The notes under the pieces: model-generated | Seen by the model: only the letters and a program-made list of their open reading frames with translations | Told to the model about the DNA's origin: nothing | Databases searched by the model: none | Virus record (IMG/VR): IMGVR_UViG_3300020057_000042 | Span: 1-62,141 of that record | Source of the DNA: a virus | Direction: 5' to 3' (one strand) | DNA length: 62,141 bases | Position numbers and translations under genes: made by a program | In this document: positions 1 to 9,349 of the stretch, in pieces | Position numbering within the stretch: position 1 is the first letter of the stretch | How the letters are laid out: each line of letters starts with the position of its first letter

Positions 1-147
1 GTGTTCGGTGGTGACTCTGCTGACCCTGACACCGGGTACGCTTACGGGGGTGACTCGTCGGTCGGGGTCGTGTTCGGTGGTGACTCTGCTGACCCTGACA
101 CCGGGTACGCTTACGGGGGTGACTCGTCGGTCGGGGTCGTGTTCGGT
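1..147 (+). repeat. 69-bp tandem repeats at left window end
   Basis: Two exact 69-bp units (1-69 and 70-138) and a 9-10 base partial third unit. Each unit keeps the reading frame (23 codons). The same unit occurs at 62011-62141, which shows that the window was opened inside a coding tandem array. Confidence 0.95.
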
Positions 148-168
148 GAAGACGGGAGAGCAGGCTGA
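1..168 (+). CDS. Repeat tail-fibre protein, C-terminal end (partial)
   Basis: This frame is open from base 1 and stops with TGA at 166-168, giving 55 codons made of two copies of a 23-residue repeat (GYAYGGDSSVGVVFGGD core) and a short tail ending in GRAG. The same repeat closes the open frame that leaves the window at 62141, so this is the 3' end of the LamG-repeat protein that starts at 60092, joined across the circular junction. The stop overlaps the next ATG (TGATG), as at other junctions of this late operon. The number of repeats between the two halves cannot be known from this assembly. Confidence 0.75.
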   Translation: MFGGDSADPDTGYAYGGDSSVGVVFGGDSADPDTGYAYGGDSSVGVVFGEDGRAG

Positions 169-1331
169 TGGGGGTTTACCAGAACGGGACTTTTGTCAGG
201 ATCACCGAAACCTTCGGTATCGAAACGGTGCCGGGCAACTTCCTGACATTCGTTCCCACTGACCCGACGACTGTCACCTTCTACCTTCGTGACCCTGACA
301 ACGTAGTAGTCACCTACGTCTTTGGCGTTGATGGGGAGATCACGAACCCCTCGGTGGGTGTCTACATTTTCGAGCCGGGAGCAAGCAGTCTCGGCGGCAA
401 CTGGTTTTACCGGGCGGAAGGGGCGGGAGCGGTTGTCGCCACGATCGAAGGTGAGTTCAGGATCCTCCCTTCCTCGGTGCTCGCTCTGGTTGTCAGCGAA
501 CCCGTCAACGGACCCTGTCAGGTCTGGTGCGATCCGCAGGACATCATCGAGTGTTCCATCATCGACGTTGGTTCCGACACAAGCATCCTTGAAGCAGCAG
601 CGGCAGCAGCATCCGAAGTGCTGTTCGAGCTTTCCGGGCGACAGTATTCAGGACGATGCTCGCAAACTGTCAGGCCGTGTTCTGACGGCTGCGGCTGCTG
701 GCCTTCCCTGTTCCCTGGTTTGTCACCCGGTGCCCCTCAGTACCCGGCTGGTTGGGGGCCGTGGGGCTTCTGGCGCGGAGGATGGGGATGGGGAGGCTCT
801 GACTGCGGCTGCTCGTGCCTTTCCCGAGCGCTCCTTCCCGGCTACCCGGTCACCTCGATCACGTCCGTGAAGATCGACGGTGTTGCTCTCGCGACAACCG
901 AATACCGTTTGGACGAATGGCGGTACCTGACACGGATGGCTGACGCAAACGGTGACGCCCAGTATTGGCCCGGATGCCAAAGGCTCGACCTCGACGACAC
1001 CGAGGAAGGAACGTGGTCAGTCACCTATGTGCACGGTGTCGTTCCTCCCGAGATCGGCAAGCAAGCAGCGGCGCAACTCGGAGCAGAGATTTACCAGTCA
1101 TGCATAGGCGGGGCGTGCAAACTCCCTTCAGGAACCGTTCAGGTGACACGGGCAGGGGTGAGCATTCAGAAGGCACCGTTCGTCTCCTGGGGTATGCAGA
1201 GAGGAAACTGGGCGACAGGTCTGCCTCTCGTCGATCTTTTCCTTTCGAGCCGAAACCCTGCGGGGCTGAAGCGAAGGCCCGTTGGCTGGGGTCCGGGGCA
1301 ACCGAAATATGCTCGTAAGGTCGGCGTATGA
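168..1331 (+). CDS. Head-to-tail adaptor with N-terminal Ig-like domain
   Basis: Encodes 387 residues. About residues 1-100 look like the beta-sandwich domain common in phage surface proteins (aromatic and glycine pattern ending in an EGEF motif). The rest matches actinophage head-to-tail adaptors: a helical stretch with many alanines followed by LSGRQYSG, a cysteine-rich tract rich in Trp and Gly, and then a WPGCQRLDLDDT and TWSVTYVHG pattern. The adaptor joins the portal ring to the neck in the virion. The fusion with an Ig-like domain gives an unusually long adaptor; standalone ones are much shorter. ATG overlaps the stop of the fibre gene, and the 3' end overlaps the next gene by 4 bases. 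Adaptor part fairly sure; role of the N-terminal domain inferred. Confidence 0.75.
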   Translation: MGVYQNGTFVRITETFGIETVPGNFLTFVPTDPTTVTFYLRDPDNVVVTYVFGVDGEITNPSVGVYIFEPGASSLGGNWFYRAEGAGAVVATIEGEFRILPSSVLALVVSEPVNGPCQVWCDPQDIIECSIIDVGSDTSILEAAAAAASEVLFELSGRQYSGRCSQTVRPCSDGCGCWPSLFPGLSPGAPQYPAGWGPWGFWRGGWGWGGSDCGCSCLSRALLPGYPVTSITSVKIDGVALATTEYRLDEWRYLTRMADANGDAQYWPGCQRLDLDDTEEGTWSVTYVHGVVPPEIGKQAAAQLGAEIYQSCIGGACKLPSGTVQVTRAGVSIQKAPFVSWGMQRGNWATGLPLVDLFLSSRNPAGLKRRPVGWGPGQPKYARKVGV

Positions 1332-1837
1332 GCGTCGTCGTTTCCACCGTCGAGAGCGTCACCACTCTCGCTCGTGAGGTGCTCGCGGTTGCCGAGGATT
1401 CTCTTGCGCTTACCGCTGGCGGGATTCCCGCTCGCTCCTACATCGCCCCCGATCCAGTCATCATGGATTGCTGCCCCTTCCTCTCGGTTTCGGTCCCGAG
1501 GATCGGTGAGGAAACGACATCTCCTTTCTCGCCTCCGGCCGCGACAGGCCATCGGACGCAGTTCGGCAGAGTCAACCTCGTCTCCTTCAACGTCGTTGCC
1601 GTTCGCTGCGCTCCCGAATCCGACAACGCCGACGACATCGAGTACGTGACTGACCTTGTCTTGCAGGATGGCTGGAGCCTGTGGTGTGGCTTCTATGACG
1701 CGATCAGGGACGGCAGGTTCAAGGACGAATGTCAGAACACCCATTTTGACTCGGGGACGGCAGTGAGGGAGCAGGGCATGTGTGTGGGATGGCTCTTTCG
1801 GTTCCGTACCGAGTTGAACGGCATCCCGCAAGCCTGA
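1328..1837 (+). CDS. Neck / tail-terminator-like protein
   Basis: 169 residues, directly after the adaptor and 4-base overlapped with it. Mixed alpha/beta sequence with a conserved DCCPFLSV segment near residue 47, as in a protein commonly found between adaptor and tape measure in actinophages. A head-tail stopper or tail terminator role is inferred from position only. Confidence 0.55.
   Translation: MSVVVSTVESVTTLAREVLAVAEDSLALTAGGIPARSYIAPDPVIMDCCPFLSVSVPRIGEETTSPFSPPAATGHRTQFGRVNLVSFNVVAVRCAPESDNADDIEYVTDLVLQDGWSLWCGFYDAIRDGRFKDECQNTHFDSGTAVREQGMCVGWLFRFRTELNGIPQA
1411..1424 (+). repeat. Dispersed 14-bp element (imperfect)
   Basis: TACCGCTGGCGGGA, one base off the TACCGC-TG-GCGGTA element; lies inside the neck-protein gene. 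Confidence 0.5.
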
Positions 1838-2169
1838 TGTCTTTCGTGCCGAACGTGGCGGGATTGGAATTCCTGTTCACGAACCCGACAGGCGGCATCG
1901 CTGATGAACTGAGTGCGCAGGGTGATCGGCTCGTTGCTGTCTCACGCGACTACCTGGGAACACAGTGGCCGGGTGGCCCTAGTTCTCCTCCGCAGCCGTT
2001 CCGTCGTTCGGGTGACTTGCAGGCTTCAATCCGTGCCACTGAGCCTCGGGTGGTGGACAGCGTTTTGCAGGTTCAGTTGGTCGCTGATGCTACTCACCGG
2101 GGTTGGGCGTACCCGTTCGTCTTGCGCGAGCGCGGCTTCCAGTTCATAGACCTCGATGTTTTGTCGTAG
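1837..2169 (+). CDS. HK97 gp10-like neck protein
   Basis: 110 residues starting at the ATG that overlaps the previous stop (TGATG). Contains a PFRRSGDLQASI segment and an alternating hydrophobic strand pattern before RGWAYPFVLRERGF, which resembles the HK97 gp10 / neck family (LRxSI ... YAxxLExGG). It would act in head-tail joining. Family assignment is tentative. Confidence 0.5.
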   Translation: MSFVPNVAGLEFLFTNPTGGIADELSAQGDRLVAVSRDYLGTQWPGGPSSPPQPFRRSGDLQASIRATEPRVVDSVLQVQLVADATHRGWAYPFVLRERGFQFIDLDVLS

Positions 2170-2200
2170 CGGTGTCCTGAGTCGCGGTTAGGATTATGGC

Positions 2201-2233
2201 TGCGGGAGGTCGTCGGCGAGGCGGACTCCCGCA
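2201..2233 (+). promoter_or_regulatory. Hairpin upstream of tail chaperone
   Basis: TGCGGGAG (2201-2208) pairs with CTCCCGCA (2226-2233) around a 17-base loop, in the 92-base gap before the chaperone gene. There is no U-tract, so it is more likely an mRNA stability or processing element than a terminator. A good SD (GAAGGAGAG) follows before ATG 2262. Confidence 0.35.
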
Positions 2234-2261
2234 CTAAATCCTCGCCAACCGAAGGAGAGAC

Positions 2262-2687
2262 ATGAGGGATTTTGACAAGGAGCGCACCGAGCGCCACGGG
2301 GAGCGCGAGAGAGCGCTGGGCGACCGAGACATTACCTTCGGCGGCGAAGTTTTCCGCTACGAATCGAACGTCTCCTACGACGTTTTGCGCCGTCTGACAT
2401 CGGATGTTCCGTTGCAGGGTGAGGCGTACATCACCGCGATCGAGAACTCGGTGCTGGATCTGATCGAGGATGAGGGTGACGCGCACAAGCGGTTCCTGAA
2501 GCTGTGCAAACGGAAGAAGGACCCGGTCACGTTCGATGACTTACAGACGCTGTGTACGGCGCTCGTGGAGTTGGCGTTCAGCCGCCCTACGGAAGCGTCC
2601 TTGCCCTCTGGCGATGGACGCGAGACAACTGGAACGACATCGACGGAGCCAACGTCTTCCGAACCGGCCGTGGCATCGGCAGCCTGA
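2262..2687 (+). CDS. Tail assembly chaperone (G-like)
   Basis: 141 residues, immediately upstream of the tape measure and overlapped by a second frame, the usual G / G-T chaperone arrangement. N-terminal half is charged and helical; the C-terminal tail is Ser/Thr/Pro-rich low complexity (TSTEPTSSEP), as expected for a zero-frame tail that is rarely needed. It would coat the tape measure during tail assembly. SD AAGGAGAGAC precedes the ATG. Confidence 0.65.
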   Translation: MRDFDKERTERHGERERALGDRDITFGGEVFRYESNVSYDVLRRLTSDVPLQGEAYITAIENSVLDLIEDEGDAHKRFLKLCKRKKDPVTFDDLQTLCTALVELAFSRPTEASLPSGDGRETTGTTSTEPTSSEPAVASAA

Positions 2688-2896
2688 GTGGCCCGGAACT
2701 CATCAACCTTGTGTATCACTCGTTGGTGCGCAACATGAGTCAGCCTGAGCGGGCGAAACTCGATCTGGACTTGGCTCCTGCCGAGATGCGGGAGAAGACG
2801 ATCGACCAGCAGAACGCTGAGGCGATGAAGCTGTTTACGGGCGGCAAGGAGATGCCGATGCCGCAGCCGCTTGCTCATAAGAGGCGTAAAACGTGA
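2552..2896 (+). CDS. Tail assembly chaperone frameshift extension (T-like)
   Basis: A -1 frame relative to the 2262 gene, open from just after a stop at 2537-2539 to TGA at 2894-2896. Start shown is the first GTG, but it has no SD, so production by -1 ribosomal frameshifting from the upstream gene is likely. The slip must lie between 2540 and 2685. I see no canonical XXXYYYZ heptamer there. The protein has a WRWTRDNWND segment and a helical C-terminal half ending in a basic tail. Its stop overlaps the tape-measure GTG. Confidence 0.5.
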   Translation: MYGARGVGVQPPYGSVLALWRWTRDNWNDIDGANVFRTGRGIGSLSGPELINLVYHSLVRNMSQPERAKLDLDLAPAEMREKTIDQQNAEAMKLFTGGKEMPMPQPLAHKRRKT

Positions 2897-5739
2897 GTGG
2901 GGTAGATGTAGGGACTGCGTTCGTCACGGTCTTGCCAACGCCGGGCGTTTTCCAAGCCGCGCTCATAGCGCAGGTGAATGCGGCGGTCGTGAAAGCGCAA
3001 GCGCAAATCACACCTCTGGTCGTTGGGGCTGCGACAGCCAGCAACGCTCGGACGGGGCAAGCTGCTGCTGCCGCGACAACCCAGACAACCGCTCTTGCCA
3101 ACGCCGCGACCTTGGCTGCTGGTGCAACATCGACGCAGGCTCGTGCTGCTCTTGCCGTCACGAAAGCGTTGGACGCAGAGGCGGTAGCGAACGCACGTCT
3201 TGCCTCGGCCATCGCCGCCGGTACCAATCAGCAGCGCATCCAGACGCTGACGACGCGAGCGGCCATCGCTACCGAGTCCGTTCGGATCTCCCAGTTGCGA
3301 GTGCAGGAGGCAGCCGTTGTCAGTTCGACAGCGAACGCGAACGCGGCACGCGGCGCTCTCGTCGGACTGTCGCGCATCACCCCCGGCGTGGTGCTTGGTC
3401 TTCAGGGAATAGGTGTCGCGGCCATCGTCGCTGGTTTGGCAATCAAGGGAGCGGTCACGTCTGCTGCTGATTTCGAGGAGCAGATCAACACGTTCGCTGC
3501 TGTCACCGGAGCGTCTGCTGATGAGATCAGGAGAGTGCAGCAGGCAGCACAGGATCTCGGTGCGGATCTGAGTCTCCCTGCTACGTCCGCCGGTGATGCT
3601 GCGGTTGCGATGACGGAACTCGCGAAAGCCGGGTTGTCCGTCAACGACACGCTGGATGCTTCACGAGGCGTGTTGCAGTTGGCGACGGCAGCGAACATTG
3701 ACGTTGGCTCGGCAGCCCAGATCGCTGCCACCCAGTTGAACGCCTTCCAACTCGCTGGCGATCAGGCAACTCGGGTTGCCGAACTCCTCGCTGACGCTTC
3801 GATTGCCGCCCAAGGCGAGATCACCGATTTCGCCGCTGGCTTCCAGCAGGTGTCGGCGGTTGCGAATCAGGTGGGGTTGAGCATCGAGAACACGACGGGG
3901 TTGCTGACGCAACTCGGTTTGGCTGGATTGAAGGGCGCTGACGGAGGCACGTCTCTGCGTACCGCCTTGCTTCGCTTGGTGCCGACGACGAAGGAAGCCA
4001 AGTTGTTTCAGGATGCTTTGGGAATCAGCATTGATAAGACGCTGTCGATTGGCGAGCAGATCGTCCCGCTGATCGAGCAGTACCGCACCGCGCTTGCCGA
4101 TTTGACTCCTGTTCAGCAGCAGCAGACACTCACTCAGATTTTCGGTCAGGACGCGATCCGGGCTGCATCCATCATCTTCTCGCAGCAGGAGGGGGAACTT
4201 CGCCGGTTGACCGCTGCGTTTGAGGATCAGAACTCGATCCAGGATCTGACGGAAGCGAAAGCGAAGGGGCTGAAGGGACAGTTCAGGGGACTTCAGTCAC
4301 AGACGGAAACGCTGGGGTTGAAGTTGGGCGATCTGGTTGATGGGCCTTTGACCGAGTTGACGGGCGAACTCGCCAATATCGTCTCTGGAGCCAATGAAGC
4401 TGCCGACGCTATGGCTGCCTTCTTCAGTAAGATCGGCTCGATCGAAGTCCCTGACTTCTTGAGGGAAGATCAGGGAGACACACTAGGTGATTCTCTCGAA
4501 AGGATCGCCAAGCGCGCTGCTTTCTTCCTCCCGAAGACAGGGAAGGAGGTTGTCAATCAGATCAAGAAGGCTCGTGCAACGGTACGTGAGGAAATAGCGC
4601 GGCAGGCTCGCTTGGATGCTCTTGCAGACGGTGGGCAGTTCGGTATCACGACGCTACCTCCCGATCCCGGCCCAGCCCCTAATGCAGTGAGGAATGGTCC
4701 CACTCCTGTCTTGACGGAATCGGCGAAGAGAAGAAGGGCGGCGATCGAGGAAGCTACTCGTGCAAAGGCTGAATCCGACAAAGCCCTGGAGGGAATTCTC
4801 GTTCCATTGAAGTTGCGACAGGCTGTCATCGACGCTCAGATTCGAGGATCACTGCAAGCCGAACTAGTTGCCGACAACAAGATCGTGGCTTTCTTCAAGG
4901 CCAAGCTGTCTCGGCTGAAGAAGGGCACGGAGGCGTTCCTGGTTGTGTCGGGACAGTTGCAGTCGGCGCAGTCCCAGCGTGACGCTGTTTTGGGCGAGAT
5001 CGCCTCTAATGAGGATAGGGCTGCGGCGGAGCAGGAGGCACGGAGGCGGGATGCGGCGGCGGAAGCCACACGCCGTGCCAACGAGGCAATCGAGAACGAG
5101 AGGCAGCGTCAGGCCGCGCAGGAGCAGTTGCGTCAGACGATCCTTGACATCCAACTTCAGAGCAGCGACAACCGAATATCCCGTGCGTCAGGAACGACGA
5201 GGACATCTGACGAAAAGCGCGAGTTCAACATTCGCATCAAGATTCTGGATACCGAGAGGGATCGTTTCGCGGCTATCGCTCGTGCGGCGAAGAAGGGTTC
5301 CCAGAAGGCTCTTGATGCGACCCTGGAGGTGAAGCGGCTGGACGGGCAGATCATCGCGATTCGGACTCAGATCAAGAACCTCGGCAAGAGCACGGGTGGT
5401 GGAGATAGCGGAGGCTTTACGCTCTCCCAGTTGTTTCAGGAGGCAGCCGATCAGTTCAACACATTCGGTTCCAACATCGCGGGTCGCAACGGTGTGCTTT
5501 CCGGCCAGGACGCAAGGGGAGCACTAGGGCAAACCGTGAAAGCGTTGAATCCTACTCTGCCTGTCCTTGACGCGACTCTCTCGGAGAGTGAGAAACAGAC
5601 GGCGTACCTCGCTACGATTGCAGCAATGATTTCTCGTGGGGCTACAACCGTTCCTGCTCCCATCACCGGGAACCGAGGACGCATTGGTTCTCTAACTGCG
5701 ATTGACGCCACTAAGGCGGCGGCGGTCTTCGGTTACTGA
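2893..5739 (+). CDS. Tape measure protein
   Basis: 948 residues, GTG start overlapping the previous stop. The N-terminal 170 residues are Ala/Thr/Val-rich helix. About residues 170-400 fit the TP901 tape-measure family: membrane-like GVAAIVAGLAIKG, then AADFEEQINTFAAVTGAS, LSLPATSAGDAAVAM and LAGLKGADGGTSL. Residues 540-840 are charged coiled coil rich in Ala/Arg/Glu. The protein sets tail length and is delivered at injection; 948 residues would correspond to a tail of roughly 140 nm by the usual 1.5 A per residue rule. Confidence 0.92.
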   Translation: MSGVDVGTAFVTVLPTPGVFQAALIAQVNAAVVKAQAQITPLVVGAATASNARTGQAAAAATTQTTALANAATLAAGATSTQARAALAVTKALDAEAVANARLASAIAAGTNQQRIQTLTTRAAIATESVRISQLRVQEAAVVSSTANANAARGALVGLSRITPGVVLGLQGIGVAAIVAGLAIKGAVTSAADFEEQINTFAAVTGASADEIRRVQQAAQDLGADLSLPATSAGDAAVAMTELAKAGLSVNDTLDASRGVLQLATAANIDVGSAAQIAATQLNAFQLAGDQATRVAELLADASIAAQGEITDFAAGFQQVSAVANQVGLSIENTTGLLTQLGLAGLKGADGGTSLRTALLRLVPTTKEAKLFQDALGISIDKTLSIGEQIVPLIEQYRTALADLTPVQQQQTLTQIFGQDAIRAASIIFSQQEGELRRLTAAFEDQNSIQDLTEAKAKGLKGQFRGLQSQTETLGLKLGDLVDGPLTELTGELANIVSGANEAADAMAAFFSKIGSIEVPDFLREDQGDTLGDSLERIAKRAAFFLPKTGKEVVNQIKKARATVREEIARQARLDALADGGQFGITTLPPDPGPAPNAVRNGPTPVLTESAKRRRAAIEEATRAKAESDKALEGILVPLKLRQAVIDAQIRGSLQAELVADNKIVAFFKAKLSRLKKGTEAFLVVSGQLQSAQSQRDAVLGEIASNEDRAAAEQEARRRDAAAEATRRANEAIENERQRQAAQEQLRQTILDIQLQSSDNRISRASGTTRTSDEKREFNIRIKILDTERDRFAAIARAAKKGSQKALDATLEVKRLDGQIIAIRTQIKNLGKSTGGGDSGGFTLSQLFQEAADQFNTFGSNIAGRNGVLSGQDARGALGQTVKALNPTLPVLDATLSESEKQTAYLATIAAMISRGATTVPAPITGNRGRIGSLTAIDATKAAAVFGY

Positions 5740-6584
5740 TGCCTGCCGTCCCTAAGTGGGCTTCGCCCATCCAGTTCGACGTTACGAACCCGTACAACGG
5801 CACCCTGATCTTGAACGTCCTTTCCGATCGGCTCTACCTTCTTGACCAGGAGAATTGTTCTTTCGACATCACTGTTCGTTCCACAACCGACGATGTTCCG
5901 CAGGCTGACGGGTCGATCCTTCACCATCGTTTCCTCACTGGCACCCAGATGCAGCTTGCAATCCAACTGTGGGAGAGCGCCGACACTGTTGCTTGTGACG
6001 CGCTTCTCGCGGAAATGGTTGGCGACCTCACCGGGGCGTTCCGTAGTCTTCTGAATGCCGGTGATAACGCGGGTAGGTTGACGTGGCAGGTCGACGGAGG
6101 GAACGACCGTATCCTCGACGACATTCGGTTGCTCGCCTATCCGGCATTCACAATGTCGGGTCCGCTCGGGATCGTGACGGTGACAATCGACTCACAGTAT
6201 CCGTATGCGCAGGATTTGACGCAGCAGTTGACGACGATCACTGATGGGAACACGGCGGTTCTCGCGAATACAGGTTCGGCTGACTACTTGCCTGTCTTCC
6301 AGGTTTCCAACTTGTCTGGTTCAACCTTCACGCTGGAGAACGTGACGACCGGGATCGAGTTCAATTACAACGACGCGCTGCCGGGTGGGATAGCGATTAC
6401 AGGTGCCAATTACGCTGAGATCGACACGTTCCGCAACACGATCTTCCTGAACGGAAGTGGTGCGAACCTGAAGGCAGGAGTGGTTCAGTTGTCCTCCGAT
6501 TACTGGGCGCTCGTGGCGGGGAATAACACGGTGGGAATCACGGGCGCTGACGTTGACATTCTCTGGGCACCAGCACACGGATAA
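5739..6584 (+). CDS. Distal tail (Dit-like) minor tail protein
   Basis: 281 residues, first gene after the tape measure and joined by TGATG. The N-terminal half is a beta-rich domain with FDITVRSTTDD and the C-terminal half a second beta domain with FTLENVTTGIEFNYN, the two-domain layout of distal tail proteins. It would form the tail tip ring that attaches the hub. Assignment rests on position and fold pattern. Confidence 0.6.
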   Translation: MPAVPKWASPIQFDVTNPYNGTLILNVLSDRLYLLDQENCSFDITVRSTTDDVPQADGSILHHRFLTGTQMQLAIQLWESADTVACDALLAEMVGDLTGAFRSLLNAGDNAGRLTWQVDGGNDRILDDIRLLAYPAFTMSGPLGIVTVTIDSQYPYAQDLTQQLTTITDGNTAVLANTGSADYLPVFQVSNLSGSTFTLENVTTGIEFNYNDALPGGIAITGANYAEIDTFRNTIFLNGSGANLKAGVVQLSSDYWALVAGNNTVGITGADVDILWAPAHG

Positions 6585-7432
6585 TGTCCAATCAGGCCAA
6601 AGCAAGTTATGCGGGCGGAAGCGTCAACCTCACTTGGGATGCGGTCACTCCCGAGAACGACCTTTATGTGAGTTGCGGGTTCGGTTTGACGGCTTCCGCG
6701 CGGGCGGCGCTTGTCGCGGGAGGAGACGGCAGTCAGGCACTCGACATTACGATTGTGAATGACACATTCGGGTACTCCCAACTCTTCACCCTGCTCCTGT
6801 GGAACGATACGGGAACGATAAAATGGGCCTTCTACTCTGACTTCCTGGGCGGCACGTTCGGTTACATCACGACGAACCACACGGAGGCTGATGTGTTTCA
6901 TCTCGTCGAGATGGCTTCTGTTTTTGGGGTGGGGCTGAAGGTCAGGATTGACGGTGACGACTACGGCACGTTTCTCGCTGACGTCCTTACTCCCAACGCG
7001 GTTCTTGCAAGATGGGGGCCGTACAGTTCCCCGGTTGACGGAGACTATTACCTGGAAGACGTGAAGATCGGGACGACCGCTTACGGCTCCAGCGATCTGT
7101 TCACTTCCACTTTCCCTTCGTTCACGGGTTTCTTCTCGTCTTCGGCTGTCGCTCCCGCCACTCTCACTCTCGTAACGGACGAGTTCGGCGGCGGGGGGGC
7201 GGTGGCAACAGCGGCCACGGACGTGAGTGCCACTCAGGCGACGTTCAACGGGACAGTGAACCCTGGGGGAGTGGCTACGACTGCTTACTTCGAGTACGGA
7301 CGTACCGTTGCCTACGGAGCAGCAACGACTCCCGTGAGTGTAGGGTCGGGTGTTGTCGCCGTTCCGGTAAGCGCGGTCGTGGGAGGACTCGTACCTTCGC
7401 AGGAATATCACTATCGGGTAGTGTCGTCCTGA
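6584..7432 (+). CDS. Minor tail protein with fibronectin-like C-terminus
   Basis: 282 residues, start overlapping the previous stop (TAATG). Residues 1-190 resemble a concanavalin/LamG-like beta-sandwich. Residues 200-282 (ATDVSATQATFNGTVNPGG ... AYFEYG) fit a fibronectin type III-like domain found in phage tail proteins that touch the host surface. Position between Dit and hub supports a tail-tip role. Confidence 0.6.
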   Translation: MSNQAKASYAGGSVNLTWDAVTPENDLYVSCGFGLTASARAALVAGGDGSQALDITIVNDTFGYSQLFTLLLWNDTGTIKWAFYSDFLGGTFGYITTNHTEADVFHLVEMASVFGVGLKVRIDGDDYGTFLADVLTPNAVLARWGPYSSPVDGDYYLEDVKIGTTAYGSSDLFTSTFPSFTGFFSSSAVAPATLTLVTDEFGGGGAVATAATDVSATQATFNGTVNPGGVATTAYFEYGRTVAYGAATTPVSVGSGVVAVPVSAVVGGLVPSQEYHYRVVSS

Positions 7433-8706
7433 TGCCCGTCTCTGGCGACATCCAGTTCGCAACTGATTCTGTAGGTTCGTTCAACTCTCCTCTGTGGCGC
7501 TACTTCCTCGCTTCCCTGGACGGGGAGGGAATTACGGATCTATCAAAGCTCGCATCCGACCGTTTTGTCGAGGTGACGTTGAACGCTCCTTTGACGGTCG
7601 AGGGAACAGCGCCTTCGGACAACTCGCAGGTGTGGCTTCCGTCGGTTACGGAAGGCGACCCATATCTCGCCGAGGGGACACGCTTGCTGTGGGCGTTCCG
7701 GCGGGAGTTCAACACGCCCCCCTATTACGTTGTCCGTGGCGCGACGTTATGCCAGATGATCGAGGACACGGCGGCGCAGGACGATGCTCGCACTCGCTTC
7801 ATTGGGTATGACCCGTGGAGATACCTGATGTCGCGCCCCGTGTGCAATGCAGACGGAGTGCTCCCAGGTGTGAACGGTCTTTCGTTTTCCGCCACGCAGG
7901 CGTCCGTCGTAATCGGCACCTTGCTCGCAAATACGATTATCAACCACGGTCATTCCTACGTCGATGCCGGGGCAACATACGTCGGTACGGGATTCTACAC
8001 GGGCACTCTGGAGACGGGTGCGGGGATGGTCATTGACATCAATTTCCAGCAGGGAACGACGGTGGGACAGGCGTGGCAGCAGGTCACTAATCTCAATGTT
8101 TGCGACATCGTCCTCGAACCCATTTACGATCCGTTGAACCGCCCCAACTACCTTGTGCAGTTGAACGTCCACGCGCAGGCCGGAGTGATCCGAGATGAAC
8201 AAATCTTTGCCTGGAACATGCCGGGTCGTTCACTTGTCGGACTTTCACGCGTACTAGACGGAACGTCGAGGGCAAACAAGGTGAAGTTCTTTGCCGGTCA
8301 GGGAGGGAAGTACGCGACCGATCGCGCTGACCCTCCCGAGACGGACGCAATTTCGGTGGCGAAGTACGGCGAGTATTGGGCGCAGCAGTTCTTCCCTGGG
8401 CAGATCATCCCCGAGGCCGTCCTCAGTCTCGCTCAACGCCAACTTGCGATCCGCAAGGATGGGAGGGAGACGGTGACGTTCAAGCCCGCTCCCGAGCGCA
8501 GCCCGCGCCCGTGGCAGGACTACCAACTTGGTGATCGCGTTCCCGTTTGGGCTTCGCAGGAGGCGTTTCGACAACTGCTGGGTGCCACTGTTTTAGGCAC
8601 GATGGAAGAGACTCAGTACCAGCGGATCTACGGTTGGCGCACCAACATTTCGGATGATGCTTTAGAGACGATTGATCCTATCCTCACCTCACCACAAGGA
8701 TTCTGA
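7432..8706 (+). CDS. Tail hub-like minor tail protein
   Basis: 424 residues. Carries the pattern of tail-hub / Tal-type proteins: an N-terminal beta-barrel region with GTRLLWAFRREFNTPPYYVVRG, a central region with TVGQAWQQVTNLNVCDIVLEP, and a C-terminal strand-rich end (YQLGDRVPVWAS). Start overlaps the previous stop. It probably forms the baseplate hub that opens at DNA injection. Confidence 0.65.
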   Translation: MPVSGDIQFATDSVGSFNSPLWRYFLASLDGEGITDLSKLASDRFVEVTLNAPLTVEGTAPSDNSQVWLPSVTEGDPYLAEGTRLLWAFRREFNTPPYYVVRGATLCQMIEDTAAQDDARTRFIGYDPWRYLMSRPVCNADGVLPGVNGLSFSATQASVVIGTLLANTIINHGHSYVDAGATYVGTGFYTGTLETGAGMVIDINFQQGTTVGQAWQQVTNLNVCDIVLEPIYDPLNRPNYLVQLNVHAQAGVIRDEQIFAWNMPGRSLVGLSRVLDGTSRANKVKFFAGQGGKYATDRADPPETDAISVAKYGEYWAQQFFPGQIIPEAVLSLAQRQLAIRKDGRETVTFKPAPERSPRPWQDYQLGDRVPVWASQEAFRQLLGATVLGTMEETQYQRIYGWRTNISDDALETIDPILTSPQGF

Positions 8707-9341
8707 TGAGCAGTATTCCGTATCGTTCCAGTGTTCCGCAGGCCCTCGGTGAGAACCGCGACCGAATCAAGATCCTCGAAGCCGTGCCGGGAGGAACGAG
8801 CGAACCTTCTTACGCCTATGGGTTCAGTTATGAGACTCCCGTCACTGTTGCTGCTGGTGGCTCTGTTAGGTTGGGAATCAACAACTTCTGGACGAACGCG
8901 CTCGACACCGTGTTCTCGACGGGCGCGGCAACCTCACCAAATAACAATGTCACGGGCGACCTTTACCTCCATTTCGCTGCGGCTGGTTTGTTCGTCGTAT
9001 ATGCCGATGTGTTCTGGGATGACGCAACCTATTCGCGCACGACGTGGGTGGACACGACGTGCGTGCAGTTCAACCAGCAGGAGTTGAACTCGGGTGGCGA
9101 GTTCAACGACAAGGAAGCGGGGAACAGCGATCCGTTGCAGGACCGGATGGCGCTCTATAACCTTGTTGACCAATACACGCTGACGAACAGTCCGACGTAC
9201 TACCATCGGGCGTCGACGCTCGTCTTCAACGAAGATGTTGTTGACCGGGATGTGCTCTATTCGACACTCGCTGCGGTCTACTGGCCGATGACGAACAATA
9301 TGCAGAACACCCCTGACACGGATCTTGTTTACGAGTCGTAG
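8706..9341 (+). CDS. Minor tail protein, jelly-roll-like
   Basis: 211 residues. After a short helical leader (ENRDRIKILEA) the sequence is beta-rich with alternating Thr/Val strands (LYLHFAAAGLFVVYADVFW), resembling the C1q/TNF-like jelly roll seen in trimeric tail-tip proteins. Follows the hub by TGATG overlap. Receptor-binding role is possible but unproven. Confidence 0.5.
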   Translation: MSSIPYRSSVPQALGENRDRIKILEAVPGGTSEPSYAYGFSYETPVTVAAGGSVRLGINNFWTNALDTVFSTGAATSPNNNVTGDLYLHFAAAGLFVVYADVFWDDATYSRTTWVDTTCVQFNQQELNSGGEFNDKEAGNSDPLQDRMALYNLVDQYTLTNSPTYYHRASTLVFNEDVVDRDVLYSTLAAVYWPMTNNMQNTPDTDLVYES

Positions 9342-9349
9342 GAGGACGA

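Noticed and set aside
6500-7462. 320-codon minus-strand open frame
   Set aside because: Complement of minor tail protein genes; Arg/Ser-rich shadow without SD.
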